Positions 44,413-52,228 of a stretch of 64,000 nucleotides of DNA are shown here, one piece after another. The stretch covers positions 1 to 64,000 of the forward strand of contig JADJZF010000002.1 in NCBI GenBank assembly GCA_016719395.1, written 5' to 3'. The DNA comes from Candidatus Amarobacter glycogenicus (GTDB taxonomy: Bacteria > Chloroflexota > Dehalococcoidia > Tepidiformales > Tepidiformaceae). A model generated the notes under the pieces. That model was not told the origin of the DNA, made no database searches, and worked only from the letters and a program-made list of their open reading frames with translations. A program made the translations under genes and the position numbers. Every line of letters starts with the position of its first letter. The first letter of the stretch is position 1.

Positions 44413-45858
44413 TCACTTGCCGCCCGCCGTGCTGAAGATGCCGGTGCCGGAAGGCCCGAAGTCCGGGTAGGCATCGATGCCGTGCTCGAGCAGGTCCAGG
44501 CCCTTGGATTCTTCTTCGGGCGGCACGCGAAGTCCCATGGTGTACTTGATGGCAAGGAAGATGAAGGCGGAAAGTGCGCCCGTCCAGGCGAGGATGGTGA
44601 CAGCGCCGATGAGCTGGGCCATGAGCTGTTCCGCTCCGCCGCCAAGGAGCAGCCCGTAGGCGCCGGATTCGCCGCCGTACGCTGCCGCCATGCCGCTTTC
44701 CGAAGAGAAGAGCCCAACGGCGATCACGCCCCAGAGGCCCGTGAACAGGTGCACCGGCGCCGCGCCGACCGGGTCGTCGATCTTGAGGACGTTGTCGAGC
44801 AGGTCGACGGCATAGATGACGATGATGGCGGCAACGATGCCGATGACGACGGCAGCCCACGGTTCGACGGTGGCGCAGCCGGCGGTGATCCCCACCAGGC
44901 CGCCGAGCACGCCGTTGACGACGAGGCCGAGGTCGTACCGGTTGGTCTTGATCTTGGTGGCCACGACGGCCGTTACGGCTGCCGCACAGGCGGCGAGGGT
45001 TGTCGTGACGGCCACCTTCCCTGCGAGGGCGGCGAATCCGCCGGTCAGGAGGAGGGTGGAACCAGGGTTGAAGCCATACCAGCCGAACCAGAGGATGAAG
45101 AGACCGAGCATGCCGCTGGTGATGTTGTGGCCGGGGATGGCGTTCACAGAACCATCCTTGTTGAACTTGCCCATGCGTGGCCCGACGACCTTGGCGCCGA
45201 CGAGCGCGGCGGTGCCTCCGACCATGTGGACAACGCCCGAGCCCGCAAAGTCCACGTAGCCTTCACCCATGAAAGGATCTTCGTTGAAGGCGCTCATCCA
45301 GCCCGCAGCGTCCCACGCCCAGTGGACGACGAATGGATAGATGATGGCGGAGATGAACGCGGTGTAGACGAGGTAGGCCGAGAACTTCGTCCGTTCGGCC
45401 ATCGCGCCAGAGACGATCGTCGCGGCGGTGGCGGCAAAGGCGAACTGGAAGAACCAGAAGGCGTAATTCTCGAAGTCGCTGAGGAAGAAGTTGCCATCTC
45501 CCATGAAGCCGTTCGAGGAATCGCCGGAGACGCCGAAGGCGATCGCGTATCCGAACGCCCAGAAGAACAGGCCGCCGACGCAGGCGTCGAGCATGTTCTT
45601 CATGAGCACGTTGGATGTGTTCTTCGCGCGGATGAACCCGGATTCGACCATGGCGAAGCCGGCCTGCATGAAGAAGACCATGCTCGCTGTAACGAGCAGC
45701 CAGGCCGTATCGATGGCGGTGACGAGATCGGTGATCTGGTCTTCGGTTGTGGGTGCTTCCTGGGCCGCGGCACTGGAGAACACCGCCATGGCGAGGAGCG
45801 CGCCGCCGAGCATGCCGAGCGGCCGTCGCAACCTCCGTTTCATGATCCACTGAGACAT
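44413..45858 (-). CDS. amtB: Ammonium transporter (second copy)
   Basis: 481 aa. Unlike the first copy it has an N-terminal signal-like segment (MKRRLRRPLGMLGGALLAMA, then FSSAAAQEAPT) before the first helix, as in E. coli-type AmtB. Signature regions include MQAGFAMVESGFIRAKNTSN, FAGSGVVHMVGGTAALVGAK and HLFTGLWGVIAVGLFSS. I start at the ATG giving MSQWIMKRRL (GGGGGG nearby upstream); the longer frame is Arg/Trp-rich and not helical. A GlnR-like array lies 112 bases upstream of that ATG. Confidence 0.93.
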   Translation of the reverse strand: MSQWIMKRRLRRPLGMLGGALLAMAVFSSAAAQEAPTTEDQITDLVTAIDTAWLLVTASMVFFMQAGFAMVESGFIRAKNTSNVLMKNMLDACVGGLFFWAFGYAIAFGVSGDSSNGFMGDGNFFLSDFENYAFWFFQFAFAATAATIVSGAMAERTKFSAYLVYTAFISAIIYPFVVHWAWDAAGWMSAFNEDPFMGEGYVDFAGSGVVHMVGGTAALVGAKVVGPRMGKFNKDGSVNAIPGHNITSGMLGLFILWFGWYGFNPGSTLLLTGGFAALAGKVAVTTTLAACAAAVTAVVATKIKTNRYDLGLVVNGVLGGLVGITAGCATVEPWAAVVIGIVAAIIVIYAVDLLDNVLKIDDPVGAAPVHLFTGLWGVIAVGLFSSESGMAAAYGGESGAYGLLLGGGAEQLMAQLIGAVTILAWTGALSAFIFLAIKYTMGLRVPPEEESKGLDLLEHGIDAYPDFGPSGTGIFSTAGGK

Positions 45859-45969
45859 TCGCTGGACCCCCCGGTATGGAGCGCTCTCGCGCGGTGATTT
45901 GTACCAGCGGGCCTGGCGGCCCCATGCCTCACGCACCCGGCTGGATGCCATGAACGCTAAGAATCCAGA

Positions 45970-46029
45970 ATTACTGTCCGGTTTCCGGCTGGTTTCCGGG
46001 ATATTTCTCTGTTGTGACGATCACATTTC
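45970..46029 (-). promoter_or_regulatory. GlnR-like operator array upstream of the second amtB
   Basis: On the minus strand the boxes read GAAAT, GTCAC, GAAAT, GAAAC, GAAAC, GTAAT; their plus-strand starts are 46025, 46014, 46003, 45992, 45981 and 45970, exactly 11 bp apart. The end of the array (GACAGTAATTC) matches the end of the first amtB array (GACAGCGTAATTT). Confidence 0.8.
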
Positions 46030-46121
46030 CGGGGGCGGCTGAGTGAAATGGATGACAGAGCAGATGCCGGTCGCCTGAGATTCTGGTGTTCGGCGAACTA
46101 CATCCCGGAGGAGGGCCAGCC

Positions 46122-46277
46122 ATGTTCTGTCCCAACGGCCACCATCATTTCGTCATCGGCCCCGAGTACGTGGCGGGCCGTGCGGAGGCACTGATGACGT
46201 GTCTCCAGTGCGGCTCCCGATTCGATGCCTATACGCAATTCGGCGCCCTTGCGAAGGCGCTCCGCAGGGCCGCCTGA
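46122..46277 (+). CDS. Small zinc-ribbon-like protein (51 aa)
   Basis: MFCPNGHHHFVIGPEYVAGR, then LMTCLQCGSRFDAYTQFGAL. Cys3, His and the CLQCG pair give a probable treble-clef or zinc-ribbon knuckle. GGAGGAGGG lies upstream with normal spacing. It is the only plus-strand gene here and may be a nucleic-acid or protein-binding adaptor; no family assigned. Confidence 0.6.
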   Translation: MFCPNGHHHFVIGPEYVAGRAEALMTCLQCGSRFDAYTQFGALAKALRRAA

Positions 46278-46348
46278 GGAGCACCTTCACTTTCCGGAAG
46301 CCGGCGAGCGCTTGAACGATGCTCCGGCGCGGCCGACCTGGCGCCGCC

Positions 46349-46990
46349 TCAGGCTTGTTCGCGGTTCCAGCGGAAGAAGAACCGGGCGAGCAGGAAGCTC
46401 GCCACGAACCAGGCGAAGAGGACGAGGAATACCTGTTCGACCTGCCAGCCGCCGCCGTAATCGTCCTGGGCCACCCACTCGGGGAGGAAGACGTAGCGGA
46501 AGCCCTGGACCATCCACTTCAAGGGGAAGATCGAGGCGACAGCCTTGAGCCCCGATGGCACCTCGTTGTAGAGGATGAGGACGACATCGAGGAACGAGGT
46601 GACAAGCGCGAGGCCCACCTTGCCGGCGAAGTAGGCACTGCGTGGCAGAGGTGTGCCCGAGAGTCGGCGGAGCAGCCCTTCGTGTTGTTCCATCGCCACG
46701 GTCATCGCGAGGCTGGCGAAGGTGGCGCTGACTACCCCGGTCGCGATCATGCCGGGCACGAAGTACTGGGCGAACTGCACCGGTTCGGCCCCGGGCGGTC
46801 CGTCGATCGCCCCGCTGAAGATTGTCGAGAAGATCAGGACGAACAGGACCGGCAAGAGGAAGGTGAAGAAGACCTGTTCGGGAGTCCGGAAGAACGTCTG
46901 CAGTTCGAAACGTGTCCGTTCGAAAGATAGTCTCACCAGCCGCCCGGGCGCGTTCGGCCGAAACGCGGGATTGGCGATGGTTGCAGTCAT
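46349..46990 (-). CDS. ABC-2 type permease with apparent internal deletion
   Basis: 213 aa, whereas DrrB-like permeases are about 250-270. The N-terminal half is normal (TPEQVFFTFLLPVLFVLIFS, FVPGMIATGVVSATFASLAM, MEQHEGLLRRLSGTPLPRSA). From GKVGLALVTSFLDVVLIL the protein jumps to YNEVPSGLKAVASIFPLKWM, skipping about 50-60 residues that usually hold two helices. The frame is open, so a multiple of three bases is gone. It overlaps the ATPase stop (ATGA) in one operon. Export activity is doubtful as written. Confidence 0.75.
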   Translation of the reverse strand: MTATIANPAFRPNAPGRLVRLSFERTRFELQTFFRTPEQVFFTFLLPVLFVLIFSTIFSGAIDGPPGAEPVQFAQYFVPGMIATGVVSATFASLAMTVAMEQHEGLLRRLSGTPLPRSAYFAGKVGLALVTSFLDVVLILYNEVPSGLKAVASIFPLKWMVQGFRYVFLPEWVAQDDYGGGWQVEQVFLVLFAWFVASFLLARFFFRWNREQA

Positions 46991-47910
46991 TCCATGGCTC
47001 CTTCCGCCTCGGAAGCGCCGACCATCTGGAGGTAGATGTCTTCCAGGCTTGGCCAGGTGACGGATAGTCCGGGCAGTTCGTCTTCGCCCTGGGCCTCCGC
47101 CCAGTGTGTCAGTGCTACCACGGCCCGGCCGGGCTCCGCCGTCATCAGCGTGGCGACACCTCCGGATGTCGAGACGGCCAGGCCCTCCGGAAGCGTCTTT
47201 CCCTGGAGCTGCGGCGAAACGGAGAAGCTGACGCGGGCCATCGCCCGCTGGCGTCCGCCGATCTCGCGCGGCGTGCCGACCTCTGCCAGTCTCCCTTTGA
47301 TGATCACTCCGACGCGGTCAGCCAGTTGTTCGGCTTCATCCAGGTAGTGCGTCGTCAGGAGCACCGTCTTTCCGAGTGCGGTGAAGTTGCGCACGACCTC
47401 CCATATCTGCCGGCGTCCCTGGGGATCGAGCCCGGTGGTGGGCTCATCGAGGAAGATCAGCTCCGGGTTCCCCACGATGCCGAGAGCCAGGTCGACGCGG
47501 CGCTTCTGCCCGCCGGAGAGGTTCTTGCAGCGCGCATCGCGTTTTTCCTTCAGGCCGACCATCTCCACAACCGAATCGACATCGAGCGGGGTGGGGTAGA
47601 ACGAGGCGAAGTGCGCGGTGATCTCGCGGGGCGTCAGCGCTTCGAAGAACCCGGCCGACTGGAGGACAATGCCGAGCCGGGCCCGCCAGGCGGCATCGCC
47701 GGTTGCGGGGTCGATGCCGAGCACGCTTGCCGAACCGGAGGTTGGCTGGCGGAACCCTTCGAGGATTTCGACGAAAGTCGTTTTGCCGGCGCCGTTCGGA
47801 CCGAGAAGGGCAAGCACCTCGCCCTGCGCGACTTCAAGGTCGACGCCTCGCAGGGCTTCGACCGGGCCGTAGCGCTTGGTGATCCCGGTGGCGGTTATGG
47901 CTGCAGTCAT
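46987..47910 (-). CDS. ABC transporter ATP-binding protein (DrrA/CcmA type)
   Basis: 307 aa. Walker A LLGPNGAGKTTFVEILEG, signature NLSGGQKRRVDLALGI, Walker B LIFLDEPTTGLDPQGRRQIW, H-loop VLLTTHYLDEAEQLADRV, then the DUF4162-like C-terminal domain. Start at the ATG giving MTAAITATGITKRYG; the longer in-frame leader overlaps a small gene upstream. Partner of the permease at 46349 in a MerR-linked operon; the substrate is probably a drug or antibiotic-like compound. Confidence 0.92.
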   Translation of the reverse strand: MTAAITATGITKRYGPVEALRGVDLEVAQGEVLALLGPNGAGKTTFVEILEGFRQPTSGSASVLGIDPATGDAAWRARLGIVLQSAGFFEALTPREITAHFASFYPTPLDVDSVVEMVGLKEKRDARCKNLSGGQKRRVDLALGIVGNPELIFLDEPTTGLDPQGRRQIWEVVRNFTALGKTVLLTTHYLDEAEQLADRVGVIIKGRLAEVGTPREIGGRQRAMARVSFSVSPQLQGKTLPEGLAVSTSGGVATLMTAEPGRAVVALTHWAEAQGEDELPGLSVTWPSLEDIYLQMVGASEAEGAME

Positions 47911-47914
47911 TCCG

Positions 47915-48079
47915 TTAGCTCGCCGTGGCGGGGAGCAGCCCCAGCCGCGCGCGGACAACCCTAACAGAGCGCTGGAGCCTGTCGAGATCCTTCGCCGTCT
48001 CCCATTCCTCCCGGAGTGCGATCTGGCGGGGATGGGCGAGGAGTTCTTGCTGGCGGCTGCGGGCGATTTCCTGAAGCAT
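47915..48079 (-). CDS. Small helical protein (54 aa) at head of ABC operon
   Basis: MLQEIARSRQQELLAHPRQI, then WETAKDLDRLQRSVRVVRAR: two amphipathic, Arg-rich helices and a short tail LGLLPATAS. GGAGAA is placed just before the ATG. It sits between the operator and the ATPase gene, with 4 bases before the ATPase start. It is shared with the divergent MerR promoter region. Function unknown. Confidence 0.55.
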   Translation of the reverse strand: MLQEIARSRQQELLAHPRQIALREEWETAKDLDRLQRSVRVVRARLGLLPATAS

Positions 48080-48092
48080 GGAGGTTCTCCTT

Positions 48093-48132
48093 GGATAGTA
48101 GACAGTGACACTATCCGATAGTGATACTATCC
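48093..48132. promoter_or_regulatory. Operator between ABC operon and MerR-type regulator
   Basis: Repeats of GGATAGT/ACTATCC: GGATAGT 48093, ACTATCC 48110, GATAGT 48117 and ACTATCC 48126. CACTATC-C-GATAGTG (48109-48123) is a perfect inverted repeat. It lies between divergent genes, exactly where a MerR-family regulator would bind. Confidence 0.65.
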
Positions 48133-48155
48133 TTGTCAATACCTCCTTCGGGACG

Positions 48156-48803
48156 ATGGGTATGAAGATTTCGGAACTCAGCTCGCGCACCGGGGTTTCG
48201 ATCCCGTCGTTGAAGTTCTACCTGCGGGAGGGTCTCCTGCCCCAGGGCCAGCTCTCCGCGCCGAACCAGGCGGACTATTCCGAGAGCCATGTGCGCAGGG
48301 CCGCACTGATTCGAGCTCTGCGCGATGTGGCCGGGCTTTCGATCGCGAAGATCAAGGCGATCGTCGACGCCCTGGAACATCGGGAGCTGTACGAAGTCAT
48401 GGGGCAGGCCGTGGATTCGCTGGGCGGTGAGACGATCGCCGAGTTCACGCCCGCGCAAAGCGAGGCCGCAGTGGAGGTTGATCGGCTCCTCGGGGCGTTC
48501 GGCCTCCCAGCCCGGGAGGATTCCCTCGCTCGGCACCAGATCATCGCCGCGTTCGCGTCGGTGCGCGAAATGCTCTTCCCCGGCGTGCCCGGGGAGTTCC
48601 TGGAGCCCTATGCACAGGCGGCGATCGAGATCACGACGATCGAACAGGCCGCGATGCCGGGACTCTTCGACCTCGAACCTGAGAGCGCAATCGAAAAGGC
48701 GATCCTCGGTCTGGCGCTCCTAGAACCGATTCTCGTGGGCTTCCGCCGTCTCGCGCATGAACGACGAGTGCAGGACCTCATCGCGCCAGCGGCGAAGCAG
48801 TAG
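48156..48803 (+). CDS. MerR-family transcriptional regulator
   Basis: 215 aa. The N-terminal MerR winged helix is MKISELSSRTGVSIPSLKFY, then LREGLLP and the DYSESHVRRAALIRALRDVA wing. The long C-terminal part has helices (ITTIEQAAMPGLFDLEPESA) for ligand sensing. It probably controls the divergent ABC exporter operon through the ACTATCC repeats. I start after the operator; GTG/ATG codons further up would overlap it. Confidence 0.85.
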   Translation: MGMKISELSSRTGVSIPSLKFYLREGLLPQGQLSAPNQADYSESHVRRAALIRALRDVAGLSIAKIKAIVDALEHRELYEVMGQAVDSLGGETIAEFTPAQSEAAVEVDRLLGAFGLPAREDSLARHQIIAAFASVREMLFPGVPGEFLEPYAQAAIEITTIEQAAMPGLFDLEPESAIEKAILGLALLEPILVGFRRLAHERRVQDLIAPAAKQ

Positions 48804-48812
48804 GCGCCGCGG

Positions 48813-49331
48813 TCAGTCGACCAGCGCTTCGATCACCAGGTCCACGATGGCATCGGCCTTGGCGCGCATCTCGTCGTCGGTCGCATCCTGGATAGGGTGC
48901 GGCACGAAGATGCGCCTCACCTCCGGGAAGCCGAGGGCGACAGCCTGGGCTTCCGCCGCATCGGTGAACTCCGTCGAGGCGATGAAGACGGACGGCTTGC
49001 CGTTGATTTCGAACCAGGTCGTGTCGTGCACACTGCACGTTGTGCAGGATCCTCAGTCAGCGAGCGCTTCGATGACGAAGCCGCACTCCTCGGCGATTCT
49101 CTGGCGAAGGTCCAGAGGTGCGGGTTTGGTGAACGTCGGTTTGGCGTAGTTGCGGAACTCGACGGCCGGGAGGCGTTCGCGGAGGCGTGCCTCCAGTTGG
49201 CCGATGAGGATATCGCCTCGCGGCTTGGAGATGTTGAGCAGCCCGACCACGCCGGTCACGCTCTCGGGCCGGGCTGTCAGGCTTCGGCGGACAGGGACGC
49301 GCTCATCGGTTGGGTCGAGGATGGTGGTCAT
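48813..49331 (-). CDS. UGSC-family selenoprotein (Sec at TGA codon 93)
   Basis: 172 aa when the in-frame TGA at 49053-49055 is read as selenocysteine. The upstream half (MTTILDPTDERVPVRR ... CGFVIEALAD) runs straight into U-GSC-TTC-SVHDTTWFEINGKP and on to VIEALVD. Sec-Gly-Ser-Cys is the defining motif of the UGSC family, followed by a second Cys pair (Cys96, Cys99). Both halves, split by a stop in ordinary gene calls, belong together. A stem-loop right after the TGA could be the SECIS. It is probably a thiol/selenol redox enzyme; the next gene downstream on this strand is unrelated, but the upstream one (49404) has a thioredoxin fold. Confidence 0.88.
49025..49039 (-). promoter_or_regulatory. 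Candidate bacterial SECIS hairpin
   Basis: On the minus strand, CGTGCA-GTG-TGCACG is a perfect 6-bp stem with a GTG loop, positioned 13 bases after the TGA. Bacterial SECIS elements sit in this window and need a G early in the loop. Short and unproven. Confidence 0.5.
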
Positions 49332-49403
49332 AGCCGGGATTGTAGGGTTGTCGGGGAGGGATTGGTAGTGGCCGCTGCCGCGGAACCGCCGTTCGCCGCC
49401 GGG

Positions 49404-50966
49404 CTACTCCCGGATCTTCACCGTCGTCATCTGGCTGCCCATGGGGCCGCTCACCCAGCCGCCCAGGTAAGCGGCGAACTTGCCGGCTTCGCCGCCTGCG
49501 ACCACGAACGTGATGTTCTTCGGGTCACGGAACTTCGGGACGAGCGTGTCCAGGCCGATGCGTTCCGCCTGCTGGAGGGTGATCCCTTCGGCGCAAAACT
49601 CGTCCCGGATGAGTTCCCGTGCGGGGCGCGCGGTTACCTCCTGGATGCGTGCTCGGACCTGGTCCTTGGTCCAGCCATCCTTGGCGAAAGTGTCGACGTG
49701 TTCCGGGGGGATCACGACGACGATTTCGCCGTGCCCGTACTGCTTCGGGTGGCCGCTAGTGGCGAGGGCGAGGCCGTAGCTTGTCGCCAGCGACTCCGCG
49801 CCGCGCGAGAGCTGGTCGATGATGCCGTTCGGCGCGCCGCCGGCGTAGACCGTCACCGTGCTGTCTGTCCGTTCGAACCCGCGTTCGACGTGAAGTGACT
49901 CCCAGTTGCTTCGTTCCTCGAACTCCGGGAAGCAGAACGTGTATTTGCCCGGCTGCCCTAGCGCTGCACGGTCGACTTCTCCCGGGCGGCCGCCTCCGAC
50001 ATTCCGGACGACGAGTTGGACGGCCCGCCCAATGGTTGCGTTCGCACGGTTGCCCTGTCCGAGGACGTTCATCCTGTAGTTCATGCCGATCCGGTCGCGG
50101 ATCGGGCCGTTCACGATGATGACCGGCGTCGGGAAGAGCGTCGTCGCGAGGACGCCGTGCATGTTGAACTGCTCGGTGGTGATTGCCTCGATGGCGGCGA
50201 GGACCACTGGCAGGTACTCGGGTTTGCAGCCCGCCATGACGGCGTTGATTGCGATCTTCTCCACGGTTACCGGCGCGAGGTTCGGAGGGACGATGCCCAC
50301 GACCTCTTGCGGATCTCGCTTCGTGCCAGTGAGCATCCGGACGACACGTTCGGGCGTCGGCGGGACAACCGGCAGGCCGTCGGTGAGGCCCTGCTCGAAC
50401 ATGAACTCGAAGATGTCGTCGGATTCTCCGACATCGATCCGGCGGGCGCGGATGGGGCTGCCTTCCATTTCCGCTTCGAGACGTTCGGCGATTCCGGGCT
50501 CGACCGATTTCGAACCACAGCCTGGCCGGCTCTCAGGGTATCGGGACCAATCGATCACCGGCGCCGGGGATAGCGTCACGGTGATCAAGCGTTGGAAGAG
50601 TGCCTGCCAGTCGCTTCTGCCGAAGCCAATGAACCGGTCGAGTTCGTCGCCAATCGCGTCGGCGAGGATGATCGTCGGCACGGTGTCGAGGTCGTAGCGG
50701 TAGGAGACATGTAGCGACGAGTCGTCGAGCATCGGCGCTGCCAGGGCGAATGTCGCGGCCAGGCGCGCGTTGCCTTCGGCATCCTGGCCGATGCACCAGA
50801 TGTCGATCGATTCACCGAAAGCCTCCGCGGCGGCCTGGATGAGCGGCATGGAAAGGACGCAGGTGGGGCAGTCTTCCTTTACGAAACAGAGCAACGCATG
50901 GCGCCCAGTCGGGAAGTGGTGGAGGGATCCGTCGGCGGTGGCCAGGGAGAACGAAGGAAGGGGCAT
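49404..50966 (-). CDS. Thioredoxin-fold protein fused to a large UGSC-associated domain
   Basis: 520 aa. Residues 1-125 form a thioredoxin/TlpA-like fold with the redox pair EDCPTC near residue 35 and the cis-Pro in DLDTVPTIILAD. From about residue 170 a large domain follows: FEQGLTDGLPVVPPTPERVV, NAVMAGCKPEYLPVVLAAIE and a Gly-rich FVVAGGEAGKFAAYLGGW near the end. I know this second domain only as a neighbour of UGSC proteins. It lies 73 bases upstream of the UGSC selenoprotein on the same strand, likely in one operon. A Cys at SRPGCGSKS could also take part. Confidence 0.75.
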   Translation of the reverse strand: MPLPSFSLATADGSLHHFPTGRHALLCFVKEDCPTCVLSMPLIQAAAEAFGESIDIWCIGQDAEGNARLAATFALAAPMLDDSSLHVSYRYDLDTVPTIILADAIGDELDRFIGFGRSDWQALFQRLITVTLSPAPVIDWSRYPESRPGCGSKSVEPGIAERLEAEMEGSPIRARRIDVGESDDIFEFMFEQGLTDGLPVVPPTPERVVRMLTGTKRDPQEVVGIVPPNLAPVTVEKIAINAVMAGCKPEYLPVVLAAIEAITTEQFNMHGVLATTLFPTPVIIVNGPIRDRIGMNYRMNVLGQGNRANATIGRAVQLVVRNVGGGRPGEVDRAALGQPGKYTFCFPEFEERSNWESLHVERGFERTDSTVTVYAGGAPNGIIDQLSRGAESLATSYGLALATSGHPKQYGHGEIVVVIPPEHVDTFAKDGWTKDQVRARIQEVTARPARELIRDEFCAEGITLQQAERIGLDTLVPKFRDPKNITFVVAGGEAGKFAAYLGGWVSGPMGSQMTTVKIRE

Positions 50967-51013
50967 GGCGGGGGGATTGTCGAGCCGCCGCGCTGGCTTG
51001 TCGACCGGGAGGG

Positions 51014-51598
51014 TCAGTCGTCGAGGATCGCGAACAGGTCGCTCAGCGCCAATTCGAAACCGGGTAAGGACTGTGCCGCGAGGATCGCCACCGGCGTGCC
51101 GGTCTTCTTGCGGCCCTCAAAGACCTCGGCAGTGCGCGTAACCGGGTCGATAAGCCAGCAGGTCTCCACGCCTGAACTCCGAAGGAACTCGCACTTCCTA
51201 CGGAGTTCGGCGACCGTCTGATCTCTCGAACGGACTTCCACCGCAATTGTCGGGGGCTCCTCGTTGCCAAATGGTGCGTCGGGCTTCCAGTAGGAGAGAT
51301 CGGGCAACCGGTAGTTGGGGAGGTCTCCGAGGCGTGCCCGTATCTCGCCGCCGATCCTGGCCGGAATGCTGCCCAGCCAGGTCTGAATGAGGAAACCGAT
51401 GCGGAACGCGATGGGACCGTGTTCTTCGTTGGGCATAGGCTTCTGCAACACCACCCCGTCGACGTATTCGAGGTATGGCTTCTCCTCGGGCAACGCCAAG
51501 TACTCCTCCGGGGTCATGCGGACGCCGTGGTACTTCGATTGCCACCTGGGACGCGTTGGAGGTTTGGCGCGCGGCGCGCTCGGCTGGCGGATGGCCAT
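51014..51598 (-). CDS. Uma2/DUF820-family putative endonuclease
   Basis: About 194 aa. PD-(D/E)XK-like fold: MTPEEYLALPEEKPYLEYVD, the NEEHGPIAFRIGFLIQTWLG helix, RLPDLSYWKPDAPF with Asp, and AVEVRSRDQTVAELRRKCEF with the Glu-x-Lys-type pair (here ...VEV...). These proteins are widespread in Chloroflexota and cyanobacteria. The inner ATG (MAIRQPS) is preferred; the leader is Gly/Ser-rich. Function in the cell is unknown. Confidence 0.8.
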   Translation of the reverse strand: MAIRQPSAPRAKPPTRPRWQSKYHGVRMTPEEYLALPEEKPYLEYVDGVVLQKPMPNEEHGPIAFRIGFLIQTWLGSIPARIGGEIRARLGDLPNYRLPDLSYWKPDAPFGNEEPPTIAVEVRSRDQTVAELRRKCEFLRSSGVETCWLIDPVTRTAEVFEGRKKTGTPVAILAAQSLPGFELALSDLFAILDD

Positions 51599-51713
51599 AC
51601 CGGCATTATAGTCCCTGGCCGTCGTCGCAGACCCGTCAGTGCCAACGTTGGCTCCGCCGCTCGACTTCGCGCCGCCCCGGGCGCGGCCCACGGAAGTCGC
51701 CATTGGTCACCGC

Positions 51714-52094
51714 TCAGAGCAATCGACAAATCCACTCACCGCCGTCGCCCTCCACGAGGTCGGCAACGTCCGTAACAGCGTCCGTGTTGATTGGCCCGTA
51801 CACGTGCGGAAAGCGATCCATGGGAGAAACGCCCTCCATCGGCGCCGAGGGAGGTTCCCATCTGACTTCGGCCTCCAGGAGTTCCTCGTCGATGCCGAGG
51901 ACGACGAGACCGGGTTGACCGCGGAAGTAGCTATTTGCCACAGTCCGAAGCAGTGGCTGGGTGCAGCAGTGGATGAAGCCTTCGTCCGACCAACCCGGTG
52001 GGGCGTACTGGGTGAGTGCTTTGGCGGCGTGCCATTCCTGCCCAGATGCGATGTGGAAAATCACGAGTCGTGACCTTGCTTTCAGTCGCAGCAT
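51714..52094 (-). CDS. DUF952 family protein
   Basis: About 126 aa. The family pattern is clear: LVIFHIASGQEWHAAKALTQ, then YAPPGWSDEGFIHCCTQPLL, LVVLGIDEELLEAEVRWEPP and FPHVYGPINTDAV. This is the IYH...GFIHxS...FPHxYGPLN layout; Ser is replaced here by Cys. Likely a small NAD- or ADP-ribose-linked enzyme fold. Start at the ATG 52094, the first Met before the conserved block. Confidence 0.8.
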   Translation of the reverse strand: MLRLKARSRLVIFHIASGQEWHAAKALTQYAPPGWSDEGFIHCCTQPLLRTVANSYFRGQPGLVVLGIDEELLEAEVRWEPPSAPMEGVSPMDRFPHVYGPINTDAVTDVADLVEGDGGEWICRLL

Positions 52095-52228
52095 TGTAGT
52101 GTTCCGCAAGGCGGGCGGGGGAAGGACCGTGTATTGTTGACTTTGTCGCTCGACTTTCTCCAGCTGACCGCGTAGGCTGAATACCCCGCCAGCACACCGA
52201 CCACAGTTCACGTTCCCGGAGGTTCCCC

